From assembly GCA_033851915.1 (NCBI GenBank), contig JAWSVM010000001.1:434001-498000 (forward strand): DNA of 64,000 nucleotides. The letters run 5' to 3'. The notes under the pieces are model-generated. The model did no database searches. It was not told where the DNA came from and saw only the letters and a program-made list of their open reading frames with translations. Both the position numbers and the translations under genes were made by a program. Shown piece by piece: positions 24,326-34,390 of this stretch; the stretch's first letter is position 1; every line of letters begins with the position of its first letter. The stretch comes from UBA1672 sp033851915. GTDB taxonomy: Bacteria; Pseudomonadota; Alphaproteobacteria; Micavibrionales; Micavibrionaceae.

Positions 24326-27300
24326 ATGAGCCATAGTCAATTTGATCTCTTGAAAGAGAAACGTTTTTTCCCTTTATTTGCGGCGCAGTTCTTAGGCGCA
24401 TTTCACGATAATTTATTCAAAAATGCTTTGGTTGTCATGATGCTCTATGGCGCGGTTAGTGGCGCAGAGGCGATTGGTGTTGATACCAAAATTCTGGTGA
24501 CGTTGGCGACGGGTATATTCATTTTGCCGTTTATTTTGTTCTCTGCACTGGGCGGGCAATATGCGGATAAATATCAGAAGGATCAGGTTATCCGTGTGGT
24601 TAAACTGGTCGAGATTGCCGTGGCGGTTTTGGGCGCGGTGTCTTTGTTATCGGGGTCGATCATCTTATCCTTTGTGACGTTATTTGCGCTGGGGGCGCAG
24701 TCTGCGTTTTTCGGGCCAAGCAAATATTCGATATTGCCGCAGCATTTAAGAGAAGATGAGCTGATTGGCGGGAATGCGTTACTGGCGACGGGGACGTTCC
24801 TTGCGATTTTAACGGGGACGATTGTTGGCGCGGCGTTTGTCACGATGACGGGCGGGATCATTGTGATCTCGATTTTGCTGTGCGTTGTTGCGGGGGCGGG
24901 GTATTTCGCGTCGCGCTCTATCCCTGAAGCACCGGCAAGTGCGCCGGATTTGAAAATTAATTACAATATTGTCAGCGAGACATACCGTATTTTGCATCAC
25001 TTATTCACGCATCGTCGCAGCGTGATCGAGGCCTCTATGGGGGTGGCGTGGTTCTGGTTCTTGGGCGGCATGTTCCTCTCACAATTGCCGAATTTTACCA
25101 AAGATGTGTTGGGCGCAACCAATGATGTGTTCACTTTGTTTATGGCGTTGTTTTCAATTGGTGTTGCTGCGGGTGGGTTGTTGAATAACCGTCTGCTGGG
25201 TGGGCGCGTTGCCGCGGTTTATGTGCCTTTGGCGGCGTTGGGAATCACGGTGTTCTCGATTGATTTGTACTTTGCAGGCAATGGATATCAGGGCGGAACG
25301 GCGGAGAATATGATTTCTCTGGGCACGTTTTTATCCAGTTTTGGTGGCTGGCGCATTATGGTGGACATCACTTTGATTGCCGTGTTTGCGGGGCTGTTTG
25401 TTGTGCCGTTGAACACGATTATTCAACATGATACGCCGGAGGAAATTCGTTCTCGTATTTTGGCGGCGAGCGCGATTTTGAATTCAATTTTTGTGGTGGC
25501 GTCTTCTGTTCTCTCTGCGATTTTACTGTCTATCGGGTTTGGTGTGACGGGGTTGTTTCTGGTGTTTGCGTTGGCGAATATGGTTGTCGCGTTTTATATT
25601 TGCCAGTTATTGCCGGATTATCTGATGAAAACGATTATGCAGATCGGGTTTAAATTCTTTTATAAAGTCGAAGTGCGTGGCTTGGAGAATTTCGAGAAAG
25701 CAGGCGATCGCGCGGTGATTGTTTGTAATCACGTGTCTTTATTAGACGCGCCGATTTTGGCGGCGTTCTTACCGGGTAGACCAATGTTTGCGGTGAACAG
25801 CCATGTGGCGAACTGGTTTTGGGTGCGGCCGTTTTTGAAAATGGTTGATGCGTTTCCATTGGACCCAACCAACCCGTTCACGTTGAAAGGGTTAATCAGG
25901 AAAGTGCAGGAAGACAGGCATTGCGTGATTTTCCCTGAAGGGCGCTTGACCGAGACGGGCGCGTTGATGAAAATCTATGATGGCCCCGGTATGATTGCGG
26001 ATAAAGCAGGGGCGGTTGTGTTGCCCGTGCGCCTTGACGGGGTACAGCATACGCCGTTCTCGCGTCTTAAAGGCAAAGTGCCGTTGCGGACATTTCCGAA
26101 AATCACCATGACGATTTTAGAGCCACGTGAATTTCATGTGCCCGAGGAAATCAAAGGCCGTGCGCGCAGAAAAGCGGCGGGTCGTCAGCTCTATGATCTG
26201 ATGGAAGAGATGATGTTCCTGACCAATGATCGTCATCAAACGTTGTTTGAGGCTTTGATGAAAGCGCGCCATGTGAATGGTGATGATGCCATTATTGCCG
26301 AGGATATAGAGCGTAAACCGATGAAGTTTAAAACGCTGATCCGTGGGTCGATTGTGATGGGTCGCAAGGTTGCTGCCATAACGAAGAAGGGTGAGAATGT
26401 CGGGCTTATGATGCCGAACTCTTGCGCGGCGTTGGTGACGTTCTTTGGCTTGCAAGCCTTTGGGCGCGTGCCTGCGATGTTGAATTTTTCGGCCGGAGAA
26501 AAGGCTTTGTTATCGGCATGTAAATCCGCGCAGGTGAAAACAGTGCTGACCTCACGCAAGTTTATAGAGGTGGGTCGTTTAGAGTCCTTGATTGAGGCCT
26601 TAGAAAAGACAGTGAAGATTGTCTATCTGGAGGATGTGAAAGAAAGCATCACACCGATGGATAAATTCCGCGCGCTGTATGCCAGTCGGGTGGCTGGTTC
26701 TATTCATCGCAAGCAGAAGATTAAGCCTGATGATAAGGCGGTGATTTTATTTACCTCCGGTTCGGAAGGTACGCCAAAGGGTGTTGTGCTGTCACATGCG
26801 AATTTGATGAGTAATATTGTGCAGCTTTCCTCTCGCGTTGATTTTAATGCGCAGGATGTGGTGTTTAATTGCTTGCCGATGTTCCACTCGTTTGGTTTGA
26901 CAGGGGGCACGTTGTTGCCTGTTCTATCGGGCGTGCGCATATTCTTGTATCCCAGCCCATTGCATTACCGCATCGTGCCGGAGCTGGTTTATTCCACCAA
27001 TGCGACCATCATGTTTGGAACCGACACGTTCCTAAATGGATATGCGCGGATGGCTGATCCGTATGATTTCTACCGCATGCGTTATATTTTTGCGGGGGCG
27101 GAAAAGGTGAAGGATGAAACCAGACAGCTTTATGCCGATCGTTTTGGTGTACGGGTTCTGGAAGGCTACGGCGCGACGGAGACTTCACCGGGTTTAACGT
27201 TGAATTCACCGATGCATATGAAAAGCGGCACAGTCGGGCGGTTCTTGTCGGGGATTGAGTATCGTTTGGAAGAGGTGAAGGGCGTTGAGGATGGCGGACG

Positions 27301-27757
27301 ATTATTTGTGCGTGGGCCGAATATTATGCTGGGTTATTATAAGGATGATAACCCCGGTGTTCTACAGCCGCCGGAAGATGGTTGGTATGATACGGGTGAT
27401 ATCGTGAATGTCGATGATGAGGGCTATGTCAGGATTCTGGGGCGGGCGAAACGCTTCGCCAAAATTGCGGGCGAGATGGTGTCTTTGACCAGTGTTGAAA
27501 CAATGATAACCAAAATTTACCCTGATTATGAACATGCGGTTATTGCTATTCCCGATGCGCGGAAGGGGGAGCAGTTAATTCTGATTACCACGAACGTCAA
27601 AGCGCAGAAGGCAGATTTATCGGCTTATGCGAAGGAAAATGGTATCTCGGAATTGTCTGTTCCTAAAACCATATTGACCATTGATAAAATGATGGTTCTG
27701 GGCAGCGGGAAAACGGATTATCCAGGGTTGTTGGATTTTGTGATGGAAAATGTTTAA
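24326..27757 (+). CDS. Acyl-[ACP]-phospholipid O-acyltransferase, LplT-PlsC-AMP-ligase fusion (Aas type)
   Basis: A 1143-residue three-domain protein. Residues 1 to about 415 form a major-facilitator transporter of the LplT type (lysophospholipid flippase). About 430-620 is a PlsC acyltransferase with NHVSLLD and FPEGRLTETG motifs. About 640-1140 is an AMP-binding acyl-ACP synthetase with FTSGSEGTPKGVVLSH, GYGATETSPG and YDTGDIV. In E. coli these activities are split between LplT and Aas and re-acylate lysophospholipids returned from the periplasm; fused versions are known in Alphaproteobacteria. I choose ATG 24326 because GAGGA sits just upstream; an ATG at 24311 adds five residues. The gene stands alone downstream of the FTR1 gene. 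Confidence 0.92.
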   Translation: MSHSQFDLLKEKRFFPLFAAQFLGAFHDNLFKNALVVMMLYGAVSGAEAIGVDTKILVTLATGIFILPFILFSALGGQYADKYQKDQVIRVVKLVEIAVAVLGAVSLLSGSIILSFVTLFALGAQSAFFGPSKYSILPQHLREDELIGGNALLATGTFLAILTGTIVGAAFVTMTGGIIVISILLCVVAGAGYFASRSIPEAPASAPDLKINYNIVSETYRILHHLFTHRRSVIEASMGVAWFWFLGGMFLSQLPNFTKDVLGATNDVFTLFMALFSIGVAAGGLLNNRLLGGRVAAVYVPLAALGITVFSIDLYFAGNGYQGGTAENMISLGTFLSSFGGWRIMVDITLIAVFAGLFVVPLNTIIQHDTPEEIRSRILAASAILNSIFVVASSVLSAILLSIGFGVTGLFLVFALANMVVAFYICQLLPDYLMKTIMQIGFKFFYKVEVRGLENFEKAGDRAVIVCNHVSLLDAPILAAFLPGRPMFAVNSHVANWFWVRPFLKMVDAFPLDPTNPFTLKGLIRKVQEDRHCVIFPEGRLTETGALMKIYDGPGMIADKAGAVVLPVRLDGVQHTPFSRLKGKVPLRTFPKITMTILEPREFHVPEEIKGRARRKAAGRQLYDLMEEMMFLTNDRHQTLFEALMKARHVNGDDAIIAEDIERKPMKFKTLIRGSIVMGRKVAAITKKGENVGLMMPNSCAALVTFFGLQAFGRVPAMLNFSAGEKALLSACKSAQVKTVLTSRKFIEVGRLESLIEALEKTVKIVYLEDVKESITPMDKFRALYASRVAGSIHRKQKIKPDDKAVILFTSGSEGTPKGVVLSHANLMSNIVQLSSRVDFNAQDVVFNCLPMFHSFGLTGGTLLPVLSGVRIFLYPSPLHYRIVPELVYSTNATIMFGTDTFLNGYARMADPYDFYRMRYIFAGAEKVKDETRQLYADRFGVRVLEGYGATETSPGLTLNSPMHMKSGTVGRFLSGIEYRLEEVKGVEDGGRLFVRGPNIMLGYYKDDNPGVLQPPEDGWYDTGDIVNVDDEGYVRILGRAKRFAKIAGEMVSLTSVETMITKIYPDYEHAVIAIPDARKGEQLILITTNVKAQKADLSAYAKENGISELSVPKTILTIDKMMVLGSGKTDYPGLLDFVMENV

Positions 27758-27805
27758 ATATCTTATACTTTGATTCTAGCGAGAATTAAGAAAGAGAGAA
27801 ATAAA

Positions 27806-28195
27806 ATGCGTTATATATTTGTGGTGACTATTCTATCCTTATTGTGTTTTTCGGGACATGTGCAAGCGGCGGATGAACATTATAATATAGGTTTTCAGTA
27901 TTATCTTGGGCAAGGCGTTGATCGTGATTATAGTGAAGCGGCAAGGCATTGGCAGATCTCTGCGGAGGATGGCGATAAGGATTCACAATTTATGCTTGGT
28001 GATATGTATTATCACGGCAGAGGCGTCGAGAAGGATAAGAAGAAAGCCTATGCTTGGTTTAATACGGCGGCGCAGCAAGGGTTTACGCAGGCAGGTCCGG
28101 CGCGTGATAAAGTAGTGGGTCAGATGAGTTCATCGGATTTAGGGCAAGCAAGGTTATTAGCAAAAGAGTATTTTATAAAATACGGTAGGCCTTAA
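27806..28195 (+). CDS. Exported Sel1-repeat protein
   Basis: A 129-residue protein with a signal peptide (residues 1-22, VQA-A) followed by two Sel1-like repeats: YNIGFQYYLGQGVDRDYSEA with its helix partner ARHWQISAEDGD, then FMLGDMYYHGRGVEKDKKKA with YAWFNTAAQQG. Sel1 repeats form helical solenoids used for protein contacts in the periplasm. The start is ATG 27806 after AAGAAAGAGAG; the longer frame from 27770 would spoil the signal peptide. It follows the acyltransferase gene by 48 bp and may be co-transcribed. Confidence 0.85.
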   Translation: MRYIFVVTILSLLCFSGHVQAADEHYNIGFQYYLGQGVDRDYSEAARHWQISAEDGDKDSQFMLGDMYYHGRGVEKDKKKAYAWFNTAAQQGFTQAGPARDKVVGQMSSSDLGQARLLAKEYFIKYGRP

Positions 28196-28354
28196 GGGAA
28201 ACTTGATTATTGGCGCCTTATTTTTGCCTTATCTTCGGCCTATCTTAAATTGTTCTTAATATAGATATATTAGAAATAGTCTTGGGGCTTTTTTCAAAGG
28301 CAAAATTTGTCTATGATAAAGGCTTCGGCATTATATAAAAAAGGGTGAAATGAT

Positions 28355-29644
28355 ATGTCAGATGCTCCGGCGGAGGAAATAGTTGCTCCAACCATAAATT
28401 CTATGGCGGCATTTAGTAATCAACTGCAAGAACTGACGGATTCGTTGAATTTGTTGTATATTCGCAATAATGCGAGTGGGCGTAACAAGTTCAGGCATAA
28501 ATGGCCTGATGTTGCGCTGTTCATACTTGGTGAGCAGCTTATTCAGTTTGATAATAAGGGGGTCACAAGCAGCGAAGATCGCGAGCGGCGCAGTGAATTG
28601 GAAGCAGAGGCGGGTGGACGCCGTATTCAAATTAAGCAGACAATTTCTGAAATCGTAGAAAAAAGCGTCGATCAAGGATCGCTGTTATTTGATTATGTTG
28701 GCGGTGTTGTCGATATTTATGGTGGTGGCATTTCAAGATTTTTATATGCGGAAGACGTAATTGAACGCGTTCGCCCCGGATTGTTGGCCAGTTGTGTCAC
28801 GGTGCAAGATGCAGATGATGCGAAGAAAGCAGCGGATGATGCGGTGCGTGATGAGCTTATTTCAAAGACTGCCGCAGCGTTGAATGATTCATCTGCAAAT
28901 CAAGGGTATAAAATGCCATTGGAAGATCAGAAATTATCTGTTGAAGAGCAATCAATTTTGAGTAATGCATCTGGTGGTTCTGAAGAAAAAGCGTCCGGTG
29001 ATATTCTTGATGATATTAAGCCTATTGAAACTGAGGCTCCGGTAAGAACGTTGAACAACCCTGTGCCTGAAGCGCCGCAAGTGGTTGAAGAAAAAGTAGC
29101 AAAGGCTGAACAGTCAGCAAAAGAACAGCCTAAAGAGGATGTTTCTGAAGTTCCTGTTGTTGAGAAAGTTGAGGTGGCACCGCCACAAGATAAGCCCGAA
29201 GAAAAACTTGAGGAAAAACAAGAGGCGGAAAAAGCTGCGCCACTTTCACCGCCGTCAATGTCAGAGGCATTAGATTCTATTAAGCCTATTGATACAGGGA
29301 GCGCGCCTGATGTAGCGCCGCAAAATCCGCCAGAGCTTCCGAAAGACGTTGTCGAGGAACAAGTGGCTGCGGAGGTGGTTAAAGAGGATATTCCGAAAGA
29401 ACCGCCTGTTGAAGAGAAAAAACCGATTGAGGACGTTGTTCCCGATCCTGTTAAGGAAGAACCAGCCCCAACCCCTGAGCCTGTTGTTGAGACACCTGTT
29501 ATCGAAAAGCCGGCTGCAGAGGCGCCAAAAACGGAAGTGCCAAAGACAGAAGTGGTTGAGAAACCCACACCAGAAAAGCCAGCGGGCAAAGTTGAAAAGG
29601 GAACTTATGTTGCTTTGTTTAACGGGCTTGCGCAGGTTGTTTAA
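28355..29644 (+). CDS. Protein of unknown function with long Pro/Glu/Val-rich tail
   Basis: A 429-residue protein. Residues 1-150 look folded and helical, with QLQELTDSLNLLYIRNN and RHKWPDVALFILGEQLIQFDNKG, and match nothing I know. From about residue 180 on it is low-complexity, rich in Pro, Glu, Val and Lys, ending in LFNGLAQVV. Two related segments, ILDDIKPIETEAP and ALDSIKPIDTGSAP, point to internal repetition. There is no signal peptide. Its last 26 bp overlap the 3' end of the convergent ctaA gene. The ATG at 28355 follows a weak GGGTGAAA site. Confidence 0.65.
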   Translation: MSDAPAEEIVAPTINSMAAFSNQLQELTDSLNLLYIRNNASGRNKFRHKWPDVALFILGEQLIQFDNKGVTSSEDRERRSELEAEAGGRRIQIKQTISEIVEKSVDQGSLLFDYVGGVVDIYGGGISRFLYAEDVIERVRPGLLASCVTVQDADDAKKAADDAVRDELISKTAAALNDSSANQGYKMPLEDQKLSVEEQSILSNASGGSEEKASGDILDDIKPIETEAPVRTLNNPVPEAPQVVEEKVAKAEQSAKEQPKEDVSEVPVVEKVEVAPPQDKPEEKLEEKQEAEKAAPLSPPSMSEALDSIKPIDTGSAPDVAPQNPPELPKDVVEEQVAAEVVKEDIPKEPPVEEKKPIEDVVPDPVKEEPAPTPEPVVETPVIEKPAAEAPKTEVPKTEVVEKPTPEKPAGKVEKGTYVALFNGLAQVV

Positions 29645-30686
29645 ACTTCACTGCATGCATTGCGCATAACAGCAATGTCAAAATTGTAACCGCGCCGCCT
29701 TGATGCAAGACTGCAACGGGCAGGGCGACACCGGAAAATAAGGTTGCTATCCCTAATCCTACTTGCAGGAATATAAAGACTCCCAGAGATGGAAACCAAA
29801 TTTCCCGACGTTTTTTACGCATGGAATGTAAAACAAAGCTAATCACTGTGATTGCTGTGGTGATTGCCAGCCAGCGATGCACGAATTGCACGACGGCATG
29901 ATTTTCAAGAAAACTAAGCCAGAGGGGGTTATAAAACCACAGCTCTTCAGGGATCCATGTATCACCCATCATCGGGAAGGTGTCGTTATAGACCAGCCCA
30001 GCGTCCAGCCCCGCTGTAAATGCCCCCCAAAGAATGGTTAGCGTCAACATGCCAAGTGTGATCCAGCCATGTGTGTACAGTCCTGTATCGGGCTTTGGCG
30101 TATAGGATGTATCAGAGGCGGCCATCTTGCGAAAACCTAACCCCAGCCAGAGCATATAGCCGTAGATCAGCAGGGCGAGCGATAGATGTGCGGTTAGGCG
30201 ATAATGGGAGACGGTGGGCACATCGACCAAACCGCTTTTTACCATGTACCATCCCATAAAGCCTTGCGCTCCGCCCAAAAGAAAGGCGATGAATAATTTG
30301 AGCTTATAGCCCTTGGGTATCCAGCGTTTGGCCAGAAAGAATATAAAGGGTACGGCGTAGAAAACTCCGATAAGACGCCCCAGCAGGCGATGAAACCATT
30401 CCCAAAAGAAGATGGCTTTGAAGTCGGGCAGGGTCATCCAAAAATTCTTTTTATGATATTCAGGGGAGGATTTATATTGTTCGAAAACGCGCAGCCATTC
30501 TTCTTCGTTTAAAGGTGGAATTGCGCCAAGCAAAGGTTTCCATTCCACAATAGACAGGCCGGATTCACTCAGGCGGGTAATCGCGCCGACTATAATCATG
30601 CAAAATACACTAAAGCAGCAGAAGAACAGCCAATAGGCGATGGCCTTCAAATGCTTGTTTATATTTTGTGTTTCTTGTATTGTCAT
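29619..30686 (-). CDS. ctaA: Haem A synthase CtaA (COX15 family)
   Basis: Converts haem O to haem A in the inner membrane for aa3-type cytochrome oxidase. The 355-residue protein shows eight membrane helices and the family motifs GAITRLSESGLSIVEWKP, FFWEWFHRLLGRLIG with conserved His, VSHYRLTAHLSLALL with His, and VQFVHRWLA and VLHQGGA in the second half. This longer alphaproteobacterial (type 2) form lacks the paired cysteines of the Bacillus enzyme. It is a stand-alone gene that diverges from the membrane protein at 30789. Confidence 0.95.
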   Translation of the reverse strand: MTIQETQNINKHLKAIAYWLFFCCFSVFCMIIVGAITRLSESGLSIVEWKPLLGAIPPLNEEEWLRVFEQYKSSPEYHKKNFWMTLPDFKAIFFWEWFHRLLGRLIGVFYAVPFIFFLAKRWIPKGYKLKLFIAFLLGGAQGFMGWYMVKSGLVDVPTVSHYRLTAHLSLALLIYGYMLWLGLGFRKMAASDTSYTPKPDTGLYTHGWITLGMLTLTILWGAFTAGLDAGLVYNDTFPMMGDTWIPEELWFYNPLWLSFLENHAVVQFVHRWLAITTAITVISFVLHSMRKKRREIWFPSLGVFIFLQVGLGIATLFSGVALPVAVLHQGGAVTILTLLLCAMHAVKFKQPAQAR

Positions 30687-30788
30687 AAGTGTATTTTTAA
30701 ATTTACCTGCGTAAAATGAGGGGGTTAATCCTGAATCATTTGTATGATAGGCTTTACGTTAGTTCAGGGATAAACCGAGAAGACAAGA

Positions 30789-31664
30789 ATGGCAAGTTTT
30801 GATTTTATAGATGCTTCGTCGCGTGGCTATGCTTTCATATGGAAAGAGCGTGGTTATTTGGCGCGTGTGGCTATCCCTGTTCTTTTTGTAAAGATTGTCT
30901 GTTTGCTTTGTGTTTTTGTTCTGGGATTTCAGGAGCAATTTGCACGTCAAGGCTTTGTTCTTCTGCCGAGCCATATTTTGGAGGCTGTCTTTGTTGTCGG
31001 GCTGATCCGATACGCATTGTATAGGGAAGCGATCTTTATATGGGGGAAGATGGTGCCCGTTCCGTCGACGGATCAAAAATATGAGCCGTATAAAGGCGAG
31101 ATGAGCCGAAAGCAATGTGTGCAGGGCGGTATTGTTATGTATGTTTTGCTTATGGTTATTTTCCTTGGTGTTACGTCGATTGCTTATGAGAGCACAAAGG
31201 GAAGCATGAATATGGATGTGCCGCCGATCTCTGTTGAATCTTCTGAATCTTCTGATGCTGCGGCATTGCCGGCATCTGCGGAGGGAAATGGTTTATCTTC
31301 CCTTGTTAATGCGGCTGTTCTATTTGCTATCATTGCTACGTTTGTATGGGCATTCAGGTTTTTTTGGCTTTATATTCCTATTGCTATGGGGGTTTCGTTG
31401 CGCGGCTTTCTCAAGCGAGTCTCCGGTATGCAAATCTCAATCTTTATGATTGCGACAGCGCTTGTTTGCTTTTTACCGCTTATTGTCTTTTTTATGATTA
31501 GTATGCAGATGTTTTCCGGCGTTTTTGCGGATGGCTCAGCGGGCAATATTCTTGTCAGAGCAATATTGGAGAGTGTCGCCGGATTGACGATCCTTTCTGT
31601 GCAGGTCGTTGCGATGACATATGGCTTTGTAGAAATTCTCTCTAGCCGCAAGGGCGATCAATAA
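30789..31664 (+). CDS. Multi-pass membrane protein of unknown function
   Basis: A 291-residue protein with about five or six hydrophobic helices: around residues 24-47, 58-75, 115-137, 172-197, 215-240 and 262-282. A Ser/Ala-rich hydrophilic stretch of about 30 residues (SVESSESSDAAALPASAEG) lies between the third and fourth. No motif is recognised. It is divergently transcribed from ctaA across about 100 bp that contain an imperfect inverted repeat (CCTGAA and TTCAGG). ATG 30789 follows AGAAGACAAG. Confidence 0.7.
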   Translation: MASFDFIDASSRGYAFIWKERGYLARVAIPVLFVKIVCLLCVFVLGFQEQFARQGFVLLPSHILEAVFVVGLIRYALYREAIFIWGKMVPVPSTDQKYEPYKGEMSRKQCVQGGIVMYVLLMVIFLGVTSIAYESTKGSMNMDVPPISVESSESSDAAALPASAEGNGLSSLVNAAVLFAIIATFVWAFRFFWLYIPIAMGVSLRGFLKRVSGMQISIFMIATALVCFLPLIVFFMISMQMFSGVFADGSAGNILVRAILESVAGLTILSVQVVAMTYGFVEILSSRKGDQ

Positions 31665-31706
31665 ACGATCATTCATTCTCAGTGTATAATGGGTTATTGA
31701 TGAACT

Positions 31707-32864
31707 CTATGTGTTTTCAAGCTCAAACGTTTCCTTTGTCTCTGTTTCTAGAGACATGTCTGTGGTCAAGTCTGCTTCGTGTCTGCTTTCTTCAATAAAT
31801 GTCAACATTGCCTTTGCAGCGCCGCTTTGTTGAAGGTCTTCACGGTCTAATGCGCCGAATTTTGGTTTTGCATCTTTATCTACGTGGTGCATGAATTCTT
31901 GTACCGAAAGCGGTGCTTGCATGGTACAGCCGCATAGAGCAAGAACAGGGATATCATGTTTGTGCAGTTCCTCTATGGCGGCTTTTGCGCTTAACCCTGT
32001 GTCAGCAGCGAGTAAAACACCATCAATTCTGGATTTAAAATCGTCTGATTTTAAGAGTGCCTGATTATCTGATTGAAAGACTCCATCTGCTATTTCTATA
32101 ATGTTAACGGTTGTTCCGCGCAGACTTAGATTTGTTGATAGTCCTTGCAGGATACTGATAATTTCTTGAGTGCCGGCCTTGTATGTTGACGGGTAGCCCA
32201 TGTCGACAAAATCACAGACAGCAATGGCGCCAGCATCTTGAGGTTTGTGGATATCAGAAGATAGGCCTGTGCCTGTCATTTTTCCAAAGCCAACTTTCTC
32301 ACCTGCACGTGTCATGCCTTTGACGAGGTCTGCTGCTGCGGTTGTTTTGCCGGCATCCATACCAGTGCCCAGAATTGCAATGGTGATGGGTTTTGATTTT
32401 TGGTCTATTTCCAAAGAATTCATTGCATAGTCTTTGAGGTTCATAACTTTCCCATCAGCATTTTTTAGTAGGCCTATGGGCTTTATTGTTGTTGGATCGC
32501 TCATTCCTTTATGTTGCTCTGTTATAAGTGAAGCAACGCCGCCGGCTGAGACCAAATGACATTCTCGTAAATCATCAGGAATGAGTGCTTTATACTCTTC
32601 CACAGCATAACGGTTTCCGTAAGCAACCAGTATTTTATCACCTTCATGTAATTCTACAGAGCGTCCGTCCCGATTTTGTAGGCTATCTTTATCACCTACG
32701 GAGGTTATTTTTGCCAGCACGATATCACCAAGTTTGGGCACTTCATTTTGAACAATACCCGTTGTGTCCGATATCTTTACATTGCGCAAAACGGTGGCTA
32801 TTTTAGCCGATACACCTTCAAATTGAGGGCTTATTTTGGATAAATCTAAAGTGGCTTTTTTCAT
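31707..32864 (-). CDS. P-loop NTPase of unknown function (DUF1611/MobB-like)
   Basis: A 385-residue protein with an N-terminal beta domain (about 1-150) and a C-terminal P-loop domain beginning TIAILGTGMDAGKTTAA (P-loop about 166-175), followed by GFGKMTGTGLSSD, DFVDMGYPSTY and IIEIADGVFQSDN, and a strand VLLAADTG. The arrangement resembles SIMIBI-class NTPases of the MobB and DUF1611 type. No partner gene hints at the substrate. I choose ATG 32864 (MKKATLD) after TTAGGG rather than the frame start at 32903. It stands alone; the neighbours are unrelated. Confidence 0.7.
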   Translation of the reverse strand: MKKATLDLSKISPQFEGVSAKIATVLRNVKISDTTGIVQNEVPKLGDIVLAKITSVGDKDSLQNRDGRSVELHEGDKILVAYGNRYAVEEYKALIPDDLRECHLVSAGGVASLITEQHKGMSDPTTIKPIGLLKNADGKVMNLKDYAMNSLEIDQKSKPITIAILGTGMDAGKTTAAADLVKGMTRAGEKVGFGKMTGTGLSSDIHKPQDAGAIAVCDFVDMGYPSTYKAGTQEIISILQGLSTNLSLRGTTVNIIEIADGVFQSDNQALLKSDDFKSRIDGVLLAADTGLSAKAAIEELHKHDIPVLALCGCTMQAPLSVQEFMHHVDKDAKPKFGALDREDLQQSGAAKAMLTFIEESRHEADLTTDMSLETETKETFELENT

Positions 32865-32971
32865 GATTAATGACCCTAAGTTGTAATGGTGTATATTTTG
32901 CATTTTAAACTTACGATAGTGCTATCATATAATATGTGAATAAAGCAAGGAAATCAGCTATATTGCTGATT

Positions 32972-33820
32972 TTACATTTTCATCATGCTGCCGTATTTTT
33001 TTCTGACATAATATATAGAGCGCAAAGAAGCCAGAAAGAAGAAGGCTCCTATCCCGCAAAGTATGAGGGGGTCTTCCCATGAACTGGGCATTTCCCCCGA
33101 TGTAATTGTTTCCCAGAATAATTCAAAGTTGGTATTTAGCATTTCTGTTGCAGCGGTGGGGAGTTGCCTATATCCGCTGTAGAGAATGCCGAGGCTAGCG
33201 AACATAAGGCCAAAAGCGAGAATATTGCTCCAAAAGCTATGCGATGTAATTTCTTTTATGTAATCGGCTTTGGTTTCAATAAGGATTGAATTTTCGTTTG
33301 TTTCGGGATGGTCTTTGGCTGATTCAACTAGATCGGATACATTACGGACAAGTGAGGAAATAAGATAACCTACGCCAAAAGTTCCGGGAATAATGACTGT
33401 GGCCAATATGGCTGAGCCGCCCATAGAAAACAGATAGATACCCAGCACGACTATGCCAGCCAGCGCGAATATAATGCCCAGCGTGTAATAGGTGCTGTCT
33501 TCGATGCGCGCATGTGTGCCGCTCTCATTTTCTATAATTAAGATAGAAATATTTTGGTTCAGTTTATGCCTGATTTCATTTGATCCAACCCCTTTTACGA
33601 TTTGGCTTTGATCTCTATAGGAATACTCGACAACGGGGCGAAAGAACGTTGATGTTGTGGTCTGGTTGCTTGCCCCTATGGTGGTGGCTTTGTATTTCTC
33701 TATGGCTTTGACGTGGCCGCTAATTTTGAGGCCAATGCGTTTGAATCTGGAATAGCCAAGGATAATGTTAAGGCCAAAGGCCAGAAAGATGCTTCCGACC
33801 AGTAAAAGAATGATGATCAT
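32972..33820 (-). CDS. Membrane protein, DUF3592-like
   Basis: A 282-residue protein with one N-terminal helix (residues 1-20), a soluble beta region (about 25-105) containing FFRPVVEYSYRDQSQIVKG, and then three or four further helices. The beta part, with an x-P-x-V-x-Y-x-Y pattern followed by a turn, is typical of DUF3592 membrane proteins, whose role is unknown. It is a single gene between the P-loop NTPase and a small secreted protein. Confidence 0.6.
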   Translation of the reverse strand: MIIILLLVGSIFLAFGLNIILGYSRFKRIGLKISGHVKAIEKYKATTIGASNQTTTSTFFRPVVEYSYRDQSQIVKGVGSNEIRHKLNQNISILIIENESGTHARIEDSTYYTLGIIFALAGIVVLGIYLFSMGGSAILATVIIPGTFGVGYLISSLVRNVSDLVESAKDHPETNENSILIETKADYIKEITSHSFWSNILAFGLMFASLGILYSGYRQLPTAATEMLNTNFELFWETITSGEMPSSWEDPLILCGIGAFFFLASLRSIYYVRKKYGSMMKM

Positions 33821-33902
33821 GAGATGTCCTTGAGTAAGAAAACCAATGATGAATTATATATGTAATGCTTGTGGTTTGCCAGTGTTTTAGGCCCTGATAA
33901 GA

Positions 33903-33929
33903 GAGAGGCGCTTAAGAAAAGCGCCTCTC
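33903..33929 (-). terminator. Hairpin terminator candidate
   Basis: A perfect 11-bp stem GAGAGGCGCTT / AAGCGCCTCTC with a five-base loop lies 8 bp past the stop codon of the minus-strand gene 33937-34248. The downstream tract on that strand is only TCTTATC, so the T run is weak. Confidence 0.6.
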
Positions 33930-33936
33930 CAGAAAA

Positions 33937-34248
33937 TTAATGGTCGTCATCATGTGCGTGTGCTTCAAGATCTTTGTCTGTGCAGCCTTTTGCAACATAT
34001 GCTTCCAGTTCATGTTCAATATTCGGATGGTCTTTTTTCAACTCTTCGACAACATGATGGTCATCGCCGTGATCGCCATGGAGAACGTGATATGCCTCCA
34101 GAGCTTTCTTTGCGCCGATTTCATGGTCAATATGCTTGGCGTGTTCATCGCAATTGAAGTCCTCAGTTGCCTGAGATGCTATTGGAAATGCGAAGAATGC
34201 CGTTACAGCAAGTGCAGATAGTAGAAAAGATGTTTTGTTTTTAGTCAT
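33937..34248 (-). CDS. Small secreted His/Asp/Glu-rich protein
   Basis: A 103-residue exported protein with a signal peptide (about residues 1-27, SQA-T). The mature part is rich in His, Asp and Glu (GDHGDDHHVVEELKKDHP, ending HAHDDDH) and contains two Cys (FNCDEHAKHID and KGCTDKD). Such composition suggests metal binding in the periplasm, but no family is recognised. It stands alone with a strong hairpin just after the stop codon. Confidence 0.75.
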   Translation of the reverse strand: MTKNKTSFLLSALAVTAFFAFPIASQATEDFNCDEHAKHIDHEIGAKKALEAYHVLHGDHGDDHHVVEELKKDHPNIEHELEAYVAKGCTDKDLEAHAHDDDH

Positions 34249-34390
34249 GATTTTAAGTTCCTAGTCGTTTTTAAGAATGCCATGATACAAGAAAAATCCT
34301 TAAAAGTTTACTAAGAATACCCAAGTATTCATTGTTGTTATTTGGGTGTGTATTTGTGATGTTTTAAACAATACTTTAAAGGCGTGTTTA

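Noticed and set aside
28927..29589. A 220-codon minus-strand frame rich in Ser, Thr and Gly
   Set aside because: It is the antisense of the Pro/Glu-rich tail of the plus-strand gene at 28355; its composition is the mirror of that repeat.
30730..30770. Inverted repeat CCTGAA / TTCAGG between ctaA and the 30789 gene as another palindromic element
   Set aside because: It lacks the conserved core and right flank of the element family and lies between divergent starts.
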